Shown here piece by piece: positions 1 to 8,497 of a stretch of 64,000 nt of DNA. The DNA is from Croceivirga thetidis (GTDB lineage: Bacteria; Bacteroidota; Bacteroidia; Flavobacteriales; Flavobacteriaceae). The first letter of the stretch is position 1. Each line of letters starts with the position of its first letter. The stretch lies in NCBI RefSeq assembly GCF_012272815.1, contig NZ_JAAWWL010000002.1:1146280-1210279 (forward strand). Direction: 5' to 3'. Made by a program: the position numbers and the translations under genes. The notes under the pieces were generated by a model. The model was not told where the DNA came from. It saw only the letters and a list, made by a program, of their open reading frames with translations, and searched no databases.

Positions 1-1
1 T

Positions 2-88
2 TTGGGGTATGGTGATAACGACTACGGACCCATTCCTGGTGGGTCAACCCTAGTATTTGATTTAGAGGTTACTGGAATAGCACAATAA
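2..88 (+). CDS. FKBP-type peptidyl-prolyl isomerase, C-terminal end (partial)
   Basis: Only the last 28 residues lie in the window. They read as the closing beta strands of an FKBP domain: a Tyr-Gly motif, then Ile-Pro-Gly-Gly-Ser-Thr-Leu-Val-Phe and a final acidic strand ending Leu-Glu-Val-Thr-Gly-Ile. Such domains speed cis-trans isomerisation of prolyl bonds; Bacteroidota often have secreted lipoprotein forms, but the N-terminus is outside the window, so location is unknown. The stop lies four bases before the start of the next gene, so the two are probably co-transcribed. The identification rests on a short tail. Confidence 0.72.
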   Translation: MGYGDNDYGPIPGGSTLVFDLEVTGIAQ

Positions 89-92
89 CCAC

Positions 93-1160
93 ATGAAGCC
101 AAAATTGAAAAATGGAATTGCACTAAGCTTGATTCCACAGATAATTTTGGTGAAATGGTTAGGGAGCTATCCCGAATTGATTGAGAGATACTATTCCGAA
201 GGAATTTATCCTGTTATTTCAAAGTTTTTGCGGCTTTTAACGGGATGGATTCCTTTTTCTGTAGGGGACATTTTATATACAGTTCTTGTTTTATTGGCTT
301 TTCGATATCTCTATCGAAACTGGAAAAAAATTAAAAGCCAGCCCCTATTTTTTCTACGTGATATCGGTGTGGTACTTTCTTTAGCTTATTTTATTTTCCA
401 TTTATATTGGGGTTTGAATTACTATCGTGTGCCCCTAACCGAAAAATTAGACTTTCAAGCTGACTATACGCAAGAAGAACTTCTAGAGTTCACCATGAAA
501 ATGGTGCATACGACGAATGTTTTACAGTTGCAATTGACCAAAGATGTAGAAAAACCAGTTGTTATTCCCTACACAACGGAAGAGGTATATGAAATGACCT
601 TAAATAGCTACAAAAGAGCATCTCGGGTATTCCCAATTTTCACATACAAACAACCAAGCTTAAAGTCCTCATTGTTTTCATTGCCTTTGACCTACATGGG
701 ATATGGGGGCTATATAAATCCATTCACGAACGAAGCTCAAGTCAACTATAAGGTTCCTATTCTTCGTTTGCCTTCAATAAGTGGTCATGAGGTTGGCCAC
801 CAGATTGGATACTCCTCTGAAAGTGACACAAATTTCATAGGATTAATTGTGACCTCTGCCAATAAGGATGTTTATTTTCAATATGCAGCCCAGTCACATG
901 GTCTTGCCTATTGTCTTTCTGATTTGCGCCGAAAGGACGAAAAAGCATATAAGACAGTGCTAGAAAAACTTAATCCCGGTGTTCTGGCGAACTTTAGGGA
1001 ATTAAGTGAGTTCTGGAACAGATATGAAAATCCTACAGAACCCATTTTTAAAGCTGTTTTTAATGCTTTTTTAAAGGCTAACAACCAAAAAGATGGTATT
1101 CAGAGCTATAATGCTGTCGTTGGCCTGATGATTGGTTACGATAGGGCGTATGGTTTCTAA
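93..1160 (+). CDS. DUF3810 family membrane zinc-metalloprotease-like protein
   Basis: A 355-residue protein with three hydrophobic segments near residues 8-25, 50-70 and 90-110, then a soluble domain. A zinc-protease motif His-Glu-Val-Gly-His lies at residues 232-236, followed by Gln-Ile-Gly-Tyr and an acidic Ser-Glu-Ser-Asp segment that may hold the third ligand. Length and layout match the DUF3810 family common in Bacteroidota. No substrate is established to my knowledge; a membrane-anchored peptidase role is inferred from the motif. The ATG at 93 follows the previous stop by four bases, which suggests an operon with the FKBP isomerase. Confidence 0.85.
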   Translation: MKPKLKNGIALSLIPQIILVKWLGSYPELIERYYSEGIYPVISKFLRLLTGWIPFSVGDILYTVLVLLAFRYLYRNWKKIKSQPLFFLRDIGVVLSLAYFIFHLYWGLNYYRVPLTEKLDFQADYTQEELLEFTMKMVHTTNVLQLQLTKDVEKPVVIPYTTEEVYEMTLNSYKRASRVFPIFTYKQPSLKSSLFSLPLTYMGYGGYINPFTNEAQVNYKVPILRLPSISGHEVGHQIGYSSESDTNFIGLIVTSANKDVYFQYAAQSHGLAYCLSDLRRKDEKAYKTVLEKLNPGVLANFRELSEFWNRYENPTEPIFKAVFNAFLKANNQKDGIQSYNAVVGLMIGYDRAYGF

Positions 1161-1165
1161 AAGCC

Positions 1166-1196
1166 TTGTGCTTTCCTTCGGTATGCACTATCTTTC
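1166..1196 (+). promoter_or_regulatory. Bacteroidota-type promoter for the amidohydrolase pair
   Basis: TTG at 1166-1168, a 20-base spacer and TATCTTTC at 1189-1196 fit the TTG-N17-23-TAnnTTTG consensus of Bacteroidota with one mismatch. The ATG at 1225 lies 28 bases further on. No ribosome binding site is evident, as is usual in this phylum. Confidence 0.6.
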
Positions 1197-1224
1197 AAAC
1201 TAGCTAATTCAAAAGACTTTTGAA

Positions 1225-4173
1225 ATGAAATTGAGGTTATTCAGCCTTGCACTCCTTTTGTGTGGGGGACTAACGTTTTCACAAGATTATTTTCCAGAAA
1301 ATGAGGGTATAAAATCAAAGAACAATAACTATAGGGCGTTTACCAATGCTCGGATATATGTTTCTGCTAATGAGATTATTGAGAATGGTACCCTACTAAT
1401 AAAAAACGGAAAGATTGTACAGGTAGGAGCTTCCGTATCAATACCAAAAAACACGGTTATTGAAGATGTAAAAGGACTTTCTATTTATCCATCCTTTATC
1501 GAAGTTGTTTCAGGTTTTGGAGTTGATAAACCAAAGCGTGCTCCGAGAGATGGTCGATCCGCACAATACGGCCCTGATCGAGAAGGCTTTTATTGGAATG
1601 ACCACATTAGGCCAGAGAATAACGCCGTTGAGAAATTTAAGTATGACCAGAAGAAAGCTGAAACTTTAAGAAAAGTTGGTTTTGGATTGGTTAACGCGCA
1701 TATTGAAGATGGTATCGCACGAGGTTCAGGTGTATTGATAGCACTCAATGACGAAGGCAACGAAGGGGAAAGGGTCATTGATACCGAATCTGCCCAATAT
1801 TTTTCTTTTTCTAAGAGCATTGCGAGCAAACAATCCTACCCCACATCACTAATGGGTGCCACGGCACTCATGCGCCAATTACACCACGACCTCAGATGGT
1901 ACGAAGCAGGTAATGCAGTTACTACCGATCGTTCTTTAGAAGCTTTAATTGCAAATAAAAACCAGGCACAGCTATTTTTGGCTGGTGATAATGGCAATGT
2001 TATTCGGGCAGATAAAATTGGTGACCAATTCGGTGTCAACTATACCATTTTAGGTGGTGGTGATGAGTATGAGCGTATCGATGCCATAAAAAAAACCAAT
2101 GCCACTTTGGTAGTACCTATAAACTTTCCAAAAGCCTACGATGTCTCTGACCCATATGCTGCCAGTTACGTAAATCTGGCTGAAATGAGACATTGGAATT
2201 TAGCCCCTTCGAATCCAAAAGTATTGGAAGATAATAGCGTAAACTTTGCGTTGACCACTCACGAGTTGAGTTCGCCATCAGATTTTGCAAGTATGCTGCA
2301 AAAAGCTCTCAGCCGAGGCTTATCCAAAGAAAAAGCTCTCGAAGCACTTACAACGGTCCCAGCCAAAATATTGGGCAAAAGTGACCAAATAGGTTCACTT
2401 AAATCAGGTGCCATGGCTAATTTCTTACTTACATCAGGTGACATCTTTGACCAAAACACCACAATTTTCGAAAATTGGGTACAGGGAGTGAAGCATACTT
2501 TAGCAAACAAAGATTTGGTTGACATTCGTGGAACCTACAATCTGCGGGTAAATGGAACTTCTTATAACTTGAATATTAAGGGAAAGGCCTCAAAACCAAA
2601 CATCGAGATAAAAAAGGATAGTATAAAAATTCCATCTAAAATTACTTATACAAATGATTGGTTCAACATGTCCTTCAGCACTGATGGAGATACCAAAACC
2701 TATGTATTGAATGGTCTTGCTCAATCTGGTTCAGAAAATTTAAATGGAAAAGTAATTTATCCTGATGGTAGAGAAACAACTTTTATTGCCACTAAAAGCT
2801 CCGGTCCTGAGGATATGAAAGGAGAGAAGGCGACACAAGAAACGACCCATTCGTTAATGACTGTGACGTATCCAAATATAGGCTATGGCAATACTGCCAA
2901 ACCGAAACCTCAAAATTGGCTTTTTAAGAATGCAACTGTTTGGACGGGAATTGAAAAACTCGAAAATACTGATGTCCTGGTCAAAAACGGAAAAATAAGC
3001 AAGGTTGGTAAAGATTTAAAGGCTAATGGTGCAACTGAAGTTGATGCAACCGGAAAACATTTAACCGCAGGGGTTATTGATGAGCATTCTCATATTGGAG
3101 GGTTGTCTATAAACGAAGCTGGACAAAATTCTTCTGCAGAGGTTCGTATGACCGATGTACTTGATCCTAAAGACATCAATTTATATAGAAATCTAGGTGG
3201 TGGAGTGACAACGTTTCAATTATTGCATGGTTCTGCAAATCCAATAGGTGGGCAATCGGCCATCATTAAATTAAAATGGGGCGAGGACGCTGAAGGACTT
3301 CAATTTCCTGATATGCCCAAGTTTATCAAATTTGCCTTAGGTGAAAATGTAAAACAAAGTAATTGGAGCAGCTATGCCCGTTTTCCGCAGACTAGAATGG
3401 GGGTTGAACAGGTTTTCGTGAACTACTTTCAGCGTGCCAAGGAATATGACACTAAAAAGAAAAGTGGACAACCTTATCGCGTTGATGAGGACTTAGAAGC
3501 TCTAGCGGAAATATTAAATGGTGAGCGCTTTATTAGTTGCCATAGTTATGTGCAAAGTGAAATCAACATGTTAATGAAAGTTGCCGATCAGTTTGGAATA
3601 ACAGTAAATACGTTCACACATATACTTGAAGGATACAAAGTTGCAGACAAAATGGCCGAACATGGCGCAGGTGGCTCAACTTTTAGCGATTGGTGGGCCT
3701 ATAAATATGAGGTTAAAGACGCCATACCCTACAATGCCAAGATTATGGCCGATCAAGGCGTTGTAGTAGCTATTAATAGTGATGACCGAGAAATGAGTAG
3801 ACGTCTGAACCAAGAGGCTGGTAAGACCATAAAATATGGAGGGATGTCTGAAATAGAGGCTTGGAAAACAGTAACCTTGAACCCGGCCAAACTATTGCAT
3901 ATTGACCATCGCGTAGGCAGCATTAAAGAAGGTATGGATGCCGATTTAGTGCTTTGGAGTGATTACCCTATGAGTATTTATGCAAAAGCAGAGAAAACCA
4001 TTATAGAAGGTGCTGTTTATTTCGATTTGGAAAAAGACAAAGCCCAAAGAGCTGCCATTCAAAAAGAAAGGGCAACTTTGATACAAATGATGCTAAATGA
4101 AAAAGCTAGTGGCGGAAAAACCCAAAAGCCAAAAATGCGCAGCAAACGTGATTTTCACTGTGAAACCATTTAA
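1225..4173 (+). CDS. secreted two-domain amidohydrolase-family protein
   Basis: A 982-residue exported protein with a signal peptide at residues 1-20 (hydrophobic Leu-rich core ending Phe-Ser-Gln). It carries two amidohydrolase-like units. The N-terminal unit (about 35-430) has the small beta-sandwich start and a Leu-Lys-Ser-Gly-Ala-Met-Ala-Asn-Phe closing motif but no His-x-His metal site after its Tyr-Pro-Ser-Phe-Ile turn. The C-terminal unit (about 565-965) has His-Ser-His at 621-623, further histidines and an Asn-Ser-Asp-Asp near 851-854, so it probably binds metal and hydrolyses an amide or peptide-like bond. The substrate is unknown; relatives include imidazolonepropionase-like enzymes. 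A smaller amidohydrolase-fold gene follows after 36 bases. Confidence 0.85.
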   Translation: MKLRLFSLALLLCGGLTFSQDYFPENEGIKSKNNNYRAFTNARIYVSANEIIENGTLLIKNGKIVQVGASVSIPKNTVIEDVKGLSIYPSFIEVVSGFGVDKPKRAPRDGRSAQYGPDREGFYWNDHIRPENNAVEKFKYDQKKAETLRKVGFGLVNAHIEDGIARGSGVLIALNDEGNEGERVIDTESAQYFSFSKSIASKQSYPTSLMGATALMRQLHHDLRWYEAGNAVTTDRSLEALIANKNQAQLFLAGDNGNVIRADKIGDQFGVNYTILGGGDEYERIDAIKKTNATLVVPINFPKAYDVSDPYAASYVNLAEMRHWNLAPSNPKVLEDNSVNFALTTHELSSPSDFASMLQKALSRGLSKEKALEALTTVPAKILGKSDQIGSLKSGAMANFLLTSGDIFDQNTTIFENWVQGVKHTLANKDLVDIRGTYNLRVNGTSYNLNIKGKASKPNIEIKKDSIKIPSKITYTNDWFNMSFSTDGDTKTYVLNGLAQSGSENLNGKVIYPDGRETTFIATKSSGPEDMKGEKATQETTHSLMTVTYPNIGYGNTAKPKPQNWLFKNATVWTGIEKLENTDVLVKNGKISKVGKDLKANGATEVDATGKHLTAGVIDEHSHIGGLSINEAGQNSSAEVRMTDVLDPKDINLYRNLGGGVTTFQLLHGSANPIGGQSAIIKLKWGEDAEGLQFPDMPKFIKFALGENVKQSNWSSYARFPQTRMGVEQVFVNYFQRAKEYDTKKKSGQPYRVDEDLEALAEILNGERFISCHSYVQSEINMLMKVADQFGITVNTFTHILEGYKVADKMAEHGAGGSTFSDWWAYKYEVKDAIPYNAKIMADQGVVVAINSDDREMSRRLNQEAGKTIKYGGMSEIEAWKTVTLNPAKLLHIDHRVGSIKEGMDADLVLWSDYPMSIYAKAEKTIIEGAVYFDLEKDKAQRAAIQKERATLIQMMLNEKASGGKTQKPKMRSKRDFHCETI

Positions 4174-4209
4174 GACTGAAACTAAATTAAATTTTACAAG
4201 ACTTAAAAA

Positions 4210-5562
4210 ATGAAAAATTATAATAGATATAAAGGCATTTATAGCAGTAAATATAGTTTTGGTCTGCAAGTCCAAAAATTTGCTTTTTTGGTACTGATGT
4301 TACATTGGCAATTCAATATTGCCCAGCAGACACCAGGTGCTCCCCAAAGTGAACCTATTAGTATTGAAGGAGTTATTGCCCATTTAGGAAATGGTGAGGT
4401 CATTGAGAATGCATTGCTCATGTTCAATGAAGGCAAACTTACTTTTGTGGGCAGTGCCAATAACAAAATTGCACGTCAAGGACGCATAATCAATGCTCAA
4501 GGCAAACATGTTTATCCAGGATTTATTGCTCCTGCTAAATCACTTGGTCTCATAGAAATCAATGCCGTAAGGGCCACTAACGACCAAGATGAAATTGGTG
4601 ATTTGATTCCACATGTTCGCAGTCTAATCGCCTATAATGCCGAATCTCAGGTGGTTGAAAGTATGCGTCCGAATGGTGTATTGATTGGCCAAACCACTCC
4701 CCTTGGGGGCATAATCTCAGGTACCTCGTCAATAGTACAATTTGATGCTTGGAATTGGGAAGATGCAGCCATCAAAATCGATGATGGTATACATTTGCAT
4801 TGGCCTGATTCTTTTAGGAGAGGACGCTGGTGGATGGGCGAAGACCCAGCATACAAGCCGAATAAAAATTATCAAGGAGTGGTCGACAGAATAAAGACTT
4901 TCATGGCCAATTCTACAGCATATGGGCAAGTTGACCCCCAAGAAGAAAATCCCGCATTTGCTGCTATGCAAGGTTTATTTGACGGTTCTAAAAAACTATA
5001 TATATATGCAGACCCTGAACGCGAAATCATTGACGCCATTTCAACCGCCAAAGGAGCTGGGGTGAAACATGTAGTTATCGTTGGGGGTTATGAATCACAT
5101 AAAATTACAGACTTTTTAAAACAACATGATGTTGCGGTCCTTGTCAGACGAAGCCATAGCCTACCAGCTCGAGAAGACGATGACTATGACCTACCCTATA
5201 AACTTCCTAAATTATTGATGGATGCAGGGGTTTTGGTAGCTCTACAAAATGAAGGTACCAGTAATTTTCAAACCCGCAACCTGCCTTTTTATGCAGGTCA
5301 GGTGGTTAACCATGGATTGAACAAAGAGGCCGCATTACAATTGATTACAGGTAATACCGCAAAAATTCTAGGTATTGATAGTTCTTATGGCACAATAGAA
5401 GTTGGTAAAAGCGCAACCTTGTTTATTTCTGAAGGAGACGCGTTGGACATGCAAGGGAATAGTCTTACCAACGCTTTTATTGATGGACGTGAAATTTCAT
5501 TGGAAACCTACCAAACGGCACTTTGGAAAAGGTATGCCGAAAAGTACGAAGCTCAGAAATAA
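4210..5562 (+). CDS. amidohydrolase-fold protein without the His-x-His site
   Basis: A 450-residue protein with an N-terminal hydrophobic stretch around residues 25-38 ending Ile-Ala-Gln-Gln, read as a signal peptide with a long basic lead. It has the amidohydrolase flanks: an N-terminal beta-sandwich, Val-Tyr-Pro-Gly-Phe-Ile at the place where the metal-binding His-x-His should follow, and a C-terminal Ile-Glu-Val-Gly-Lys-Ser-Ala-Thr-Leu-Phe motif. The expected His-x-His is Ala-Pro-Ala-Lys instead, so it may be catalytically dead or use other ligands. It resembles the N-terminal half of the preceding protein, suggesting duplication and a joint complex. A strong terminator hairpin follows. 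Confidence 0.82.
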   Translation: MKNYNRYKGIYSSKYSFGLQVQKFAFLVLMLHWQFNIAQQTPGAPQSEPISIEGVIAHLGNGEVIENALLMFNEGKLTFVGSANNKIARQGRIINAQGKHVYPGFIAPAKSLGLIEINAVRATNDQDEIGDLIPHVRSLIAYNAESQVVESMRPNGVLIGQTTPLGGIISGTSSIVQFDAWNWEDAAIKIDDGIHLHWPDSFRRGRWWMGEDPAYKPNKNYQGVVDRIKTFMANSTAYGQVDPQEENPAFAAMQGLFDGSKKLYIYADPEREIIDAISTAKGAGVKHVVIVGGYESHKITDFLKQHDVAVLVRRSHSLPAREDDDYDLPYKLPKLLMDAGVLVALQNEGTSNFQTRNLPFYAGQVVNHGLNKEAALQLITGNTAKILGIDSSYGTIEVGKSATLFISEGDALDMQGNSLTNAFIDGREISLETYQTALWKRYAEKYEAQK

Positions 5563-5582
5563 TATATAGAAATTTTGTTCTG

Positions 5583-5621
5583 AATAGGGATGGCAAGTAC
5601 TTGCCATCCCTATTTTATTTT
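5583..5621 (+). terminator. rho-independent terminator after the amidohydrolase pair
   Basis: Bases 5583-5614 form a perfect 32-base palindrome with arms AATAGGGATGGCAAGT and ACTTGCCATCCCTATT, followed by TTATTTT. As RNA the central four bases would form the loop of a roughly 14-bp stem. It sits 20 bases past the amidohydrolase stop and before the bestrophin gene. Confidence 0.85.
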
Positions 5622-5666
5622 CAAAAAATTTCCAATTCATATCTTTAGTTCAAATCTTTACTTAAC

Positions 5667-6728
5667 ATGTATACTAAAAAAGTGTATAGGGCCAAAGACA
5701 TGGCCAAATGGACTCGTTTTGAGACCTTTCTATTCCTGATAATAATCAGTGTTGTAGTTTCCCTATATTTTTTTCTTGACCTTCATTGGTTGAAGATTCC
5801 GTGGACACCACTAGCATTGATAGGCACAGCAGTAGCATTCGTTATTGGTTTTCAAAACAATTCTGCATACGGTAGAATCTGGGAAGCGAGAAAAATTTGG
5901 GGCGGAGTTGTTAATACTTCACGAACATTCGGAATGTTTGTTCAAGATATGGTGACCAATGAGTATTGTGATGATGATTTCACTGAAGATGACCTAAATA
6001 AAGAAATAAAAATATTGACTTACCGTCATATCGCATGGATGGTTGCGCTGAGACACTCAATGCGTTCACCAAAACCTTGGGAGACAGTTATGAACGAACG
6101 GACCAATAGGGAGTGGTCAAAATTTATCCAACCACCCGAACGCACCTCTACTTTGGAAATTGACCTGGAACCTTACATTTCTGAAAAAGATATGGAGTAT
6201 ACCCTTTCAAAAGGAAATAAACAAACAGCACTACTTTATTTGCAATCCCATCATTTAAGGAAATTGAAGGAAAAAGGCCTAATCTGGGAATTTGCATTTT
6301 TACAACTAGAGGGTGTTTTAGAAGAACTTTTTACCCTTCAAGGTAAATCTGAACGAATCAAAAATTTTCCCTATCCAAGGCACTTCGCAACACTAAACCA
6401 CTACTTTATGTGGGTTTTTGTACTGTTACTACCTTTTGCACTTGTGCCTCAATTTGGAGAAATCGGCAATGAAATAGCTGAAAGTTTTCCGCTTATAGGT
6501 CGGCATTTTGTATGGCTTTGTATTCCTTTTTATGTAATTGTTGCTTGGGTTTTCCATACAATGGAAAGAATAGGAAGGACTGGGGAAAATCCGTTTGAAG
6601 GTTCAGCAAACGACGTGCCTATTTCAACCATTGCAAGAGGAATAGAAATAGACCTGCGCCAAAATCTTGGAGAATCCCATGAAGAAATACCGGAGCAATT
6701 TCCTATGGTCTATGACACCCAGATGTAG
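5667..6728 (+). CDS. bestrophin family ion channel
   Basis: A 353-residue membrane protein of the bestrophin (UPF0187) family, which forms pentameric chloride or cation channels in the inner membrane. Seen here: an early membrane helix near residues 18-38, a second near 45-60 followed by the family signature Gln-Asn-Asn-Ser-Ala-Tyr-Gly-Arg-Ile-Trp-Glu-Ala-Arg, and two late helices near 245-265 and 280-305. The C-terminal Asn-Pro-Phe-Glu motif is also family-typical. A TATCTTTA element at 5640-5647 may be its promoter. The gene stands alone between a terminator and a convergent gene. Ion selectivity cannot be read from the sequence. Confidence 0.9.
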   Translation: MYTKKVYRAKDMAKWTRFETFLFLIIISVVVSLYFFLDLHWLKIPWTPLALIGTAVAFVIGFQNNSAYGRIWEARKIWGGVVNTSRTFGMFVQDMVTNEYCDDDFTEDDLNKEIKILTYRHIAWMVALRHSMRSPKPWETVMNERTNREWSKFIQPPERTSTLEIDLEPYISEKDMEYTLSKGNKQTALLYLQSHHLRKLKEKGLIWEFAFLQLEGVLEELFTLQGKSERIKNFPYPRHFATLNHYFMWVFVLLLPFALVPQFGEIGNEIAESFPLIGRHFVWLCIPFYVIVAWVFHTMERIGRTGENPFEGSANDVPISTIARGIEIDLRQNLGESHEEIPEQFPMVYDTQM

Positions 6729-6844
6729 TTATCAAAAGTTTGTAAGTTACTTCTAGGTATTCGTTGCACTAAGCAAATATCTTTAAAAGCAACTTTAGTT
6801 AATGTACCTGCCAATACTTTTGGTTTGATAGTAAAAAGCCTGCC

Positions 6845-7642
6845 TTATTCTGGCCTAACAAAATATTCAGCTTCAATAGGTTTGGCGTAAAATGAATCAG
6901 ATTTAGATTTACTTGAAAGGGTAATTTCTTCAAATTCTACGGTATTCCTTAAATCTTTGATTTCACGACCTTCATAATTATACCATGAAATCGAATTCGG
7001 AAGAATCAGACCGTCGAAATTTCCCCAATCATTGTATCGTATCCATTTAATATTATCTGAATCTTCTCCCGTTCTGTATGTCACCGTATAACCCAACCAT
7101 TCCATTTTATGTGATTCTGGGTTGTAATGAATATAATATTCATCTTTTGGTGAAGTACCTACACCAGAATTGTACGTTATCTGTATGCCCGGATATTCTT
7201 TGCCTTCAAATCTCAGGACTTCAGCCTCTGCATAATTTATTCCATCATCAGCTAAAACAAATGGCATTGCATAGAAATAGAACATTAGGTTATGATAAAA
7301 TTCAGGATTACCCTTGTACGCTCCTGATGGGTCTAAGAGCCAAGTCTTACCATCATAACCCATACTGATATCATTCATTTCAATTCTATCGAAACGTGTC
7401 CACAAATCCGTGATATGAGTTTCAGGTTTATCTGGTCTAGCTAATACATAAGATAGCGTTCGTTGATTTTTCCAAAGGTCCAAACCGCCATGGGCTTCTA
7501 AAACCATAACCAATTCTTCTGGATAAACCTTTTCTTGAGTTCCCTCTTCCATGGTAGTTTGTAACTCTTGGTCATTTTTTGCTGGTTTTGGTTTACAACC
7601 AATTATAATTAAAGAAAGTACCGCAGCTAATAGATGTCTCAT
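6845..7642 (-). CDS. lipoprotein of unknown function (DUF6503-like)
   Basis: A 265-residue lipoprotein: the N-terminus has a hydrophobic core and the lipobox Ile-Ile-Ile-Gly-Cys (Cys near residue 16), so it is expected to be anchored in a periplasm-facing membrane leaflet. The mature part begins with a charged linker and then a beta-rich domain with many Tyr, Trp and Asp residues, similar to the Bacteroidota DUF6503 proteins as I remember them; that family name is tentative. No catalytic motif is apparent. It is transcribed divergently from the TrmH-type methylase and convergently to the bestrophin gene, with no operon partner. Confidence 0.7.
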   Translation of the reverse strand: MRHLLAAVLSLIIIGCKPKPAKNDQELQTTMEEGTQEKVYPEELVMVLEAHGGLDLWKNQRTLSYVLARPDKPETHITDLWTRFDRIEMNDISMGYDGKTWLLDPSGAYKGNPEFYHNLMFYFYAMPFVLADDGINYAEAEVLRFEGKEYPGIQITYNSGVGTSPKDEYYIHYNPESHKMEWLGYTVTYRTGEDSDNIKWIRYNDWGNFDGLILPNSISWYNYEGREIKDLRNTVEFEEITLSSKSKSDSFYAKPIEAEYFVRPE

Positions 7643-7708
7643 TTATTTTGATTTTAATCTTTGTCGATTCTTTTAAACTCAATTTACAATATTGGTTACT
7701 TTTATTCA

Positions 7709-8494
7709 GTGGATAAAAGAACACCCCTTTCCAGTTTACAGAACCCTTTGGTAAAAAAGCTTTTAAGCTTAAAAGAAAAATCAAGGGAACGAAAGAAAAC
7801 CGGACTTTTTGTGATTGAAGGAAAGCGAGAGTTAGAACTTGCTATTTCGGGCGGATATCAAATCGAATCAATTTTTATCTGTAAGGACATCAATACCGAA
7901 TTGGATGTACATTCCAATTTTCCTGTCATTGAGATCAGCCGTAAGGTATATGAGAAATTGGCACATCGCAGTACGACAGAGGGTGTGTTGGCAATTGCCC
8001 ACGCTAAATCACATACTTTGAACGCTATTGCACTCTCTAAGCGTCCACTTATCCTTGTGGCAGAAGCACCAGAAAAACCAGGAAACATTGGTGCATTATT
8101 GCGAACGGCCGATGCCGCAAATCTCGATGCTGTTTTAATTGCAAATCCGAAAACTGATTTGTACAATCCTAACATAATTCGTTCAAGTGTTGGTTGCTTG
8201 TTTACCAATAAAATAGCGGTGGGTTCCAGCGATGAAATCATTGCATATCTCAAAGAAAATAATATCTCAATTTATTGTGCAGCCCTTACTGCTTCTAAAA
8301 ACTACGATGAATTGGATTATAGAAATCCTAGTTCAATAGTTGTTGGAACCGAGTCCAGCGGACTGACATCTGAATGGCTTGAAAATTCAGACCAAAATAT
8401 AATCATACCAATGCAAGGTCAAATTGATTCAATGAATGTTTCGGTATCAGCTGCAATACTTATATTTGAAGCCAAACGCCAACGCGGATTTTAA
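7709..8494 (+). CDS. TrmH/SpoU-family RNA 2'-O-methyltransferase
   Basis: A 261-residue SPOUT-class RNA methyltransferase using S-adenosylmethionine. The N-terminal part (1-95) is the substrate-binding domain with Asn-Pro-Leu-Val-Lys-Lys-Leu and Phe-Val-Ile-Glu-Gly. The catalytic domain shows the three SPOUT motifs: Asn-Ile-Gly-Ala-Leu-Leu-Arg-Thr-Ala near 121-130, Gly-Thr-Glu-Ser-Ser-Gly-Leu, and Ile-Pro-Met-x-Gly ending in Ser-Met-Asn-Val-Ser. The open frame extends back to a TTG at 7661, but homologues begin close to Lys-Arg-Thr-Pro-Leu-Ser-Ser, and a promoter-like TACTTTTA lies at 7698-7705, so GTG 7709 is preferred. Target RNA unknown (rRNA or tRNA). Confidence 0.88.
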   Translation: MDKRTPLSSLQNPLVKKLLSLKEKSRERKKTGLFVIEGKRELELAISGGYQIESIFICKDINTELDVHSNFPVIEISRKVYEKLAHRSTTEGVLAIAHAKSHTLNAIALSKRPLILVAEAPEKPGNIGALLRTADAANLDAVLIANPKTDLYNPNIIRSSVGCLFTNKIAVGSSDEIIAYLKENNISIYCAALTASKNYDELDYRNPSSIVVGTESSGLTSEWLENSDQNIIIPMQGQIDSMNVSVSAAILIFEAKRQRGF

Positions 8495-8497
8495 CTT

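Noticed and set aside
4093-4275. 60-residue minus-strand frame between the two amidohydrolases
   Set aside because: It spans the junction antisense to both genes, has no promoter and no domain.
7858-8253. 131-residue minus-strand frame inside the TrmH-type gene
   Set aside because: Wholly antisense to a gene with clear SPOUT motifs; no separate start or family signal.
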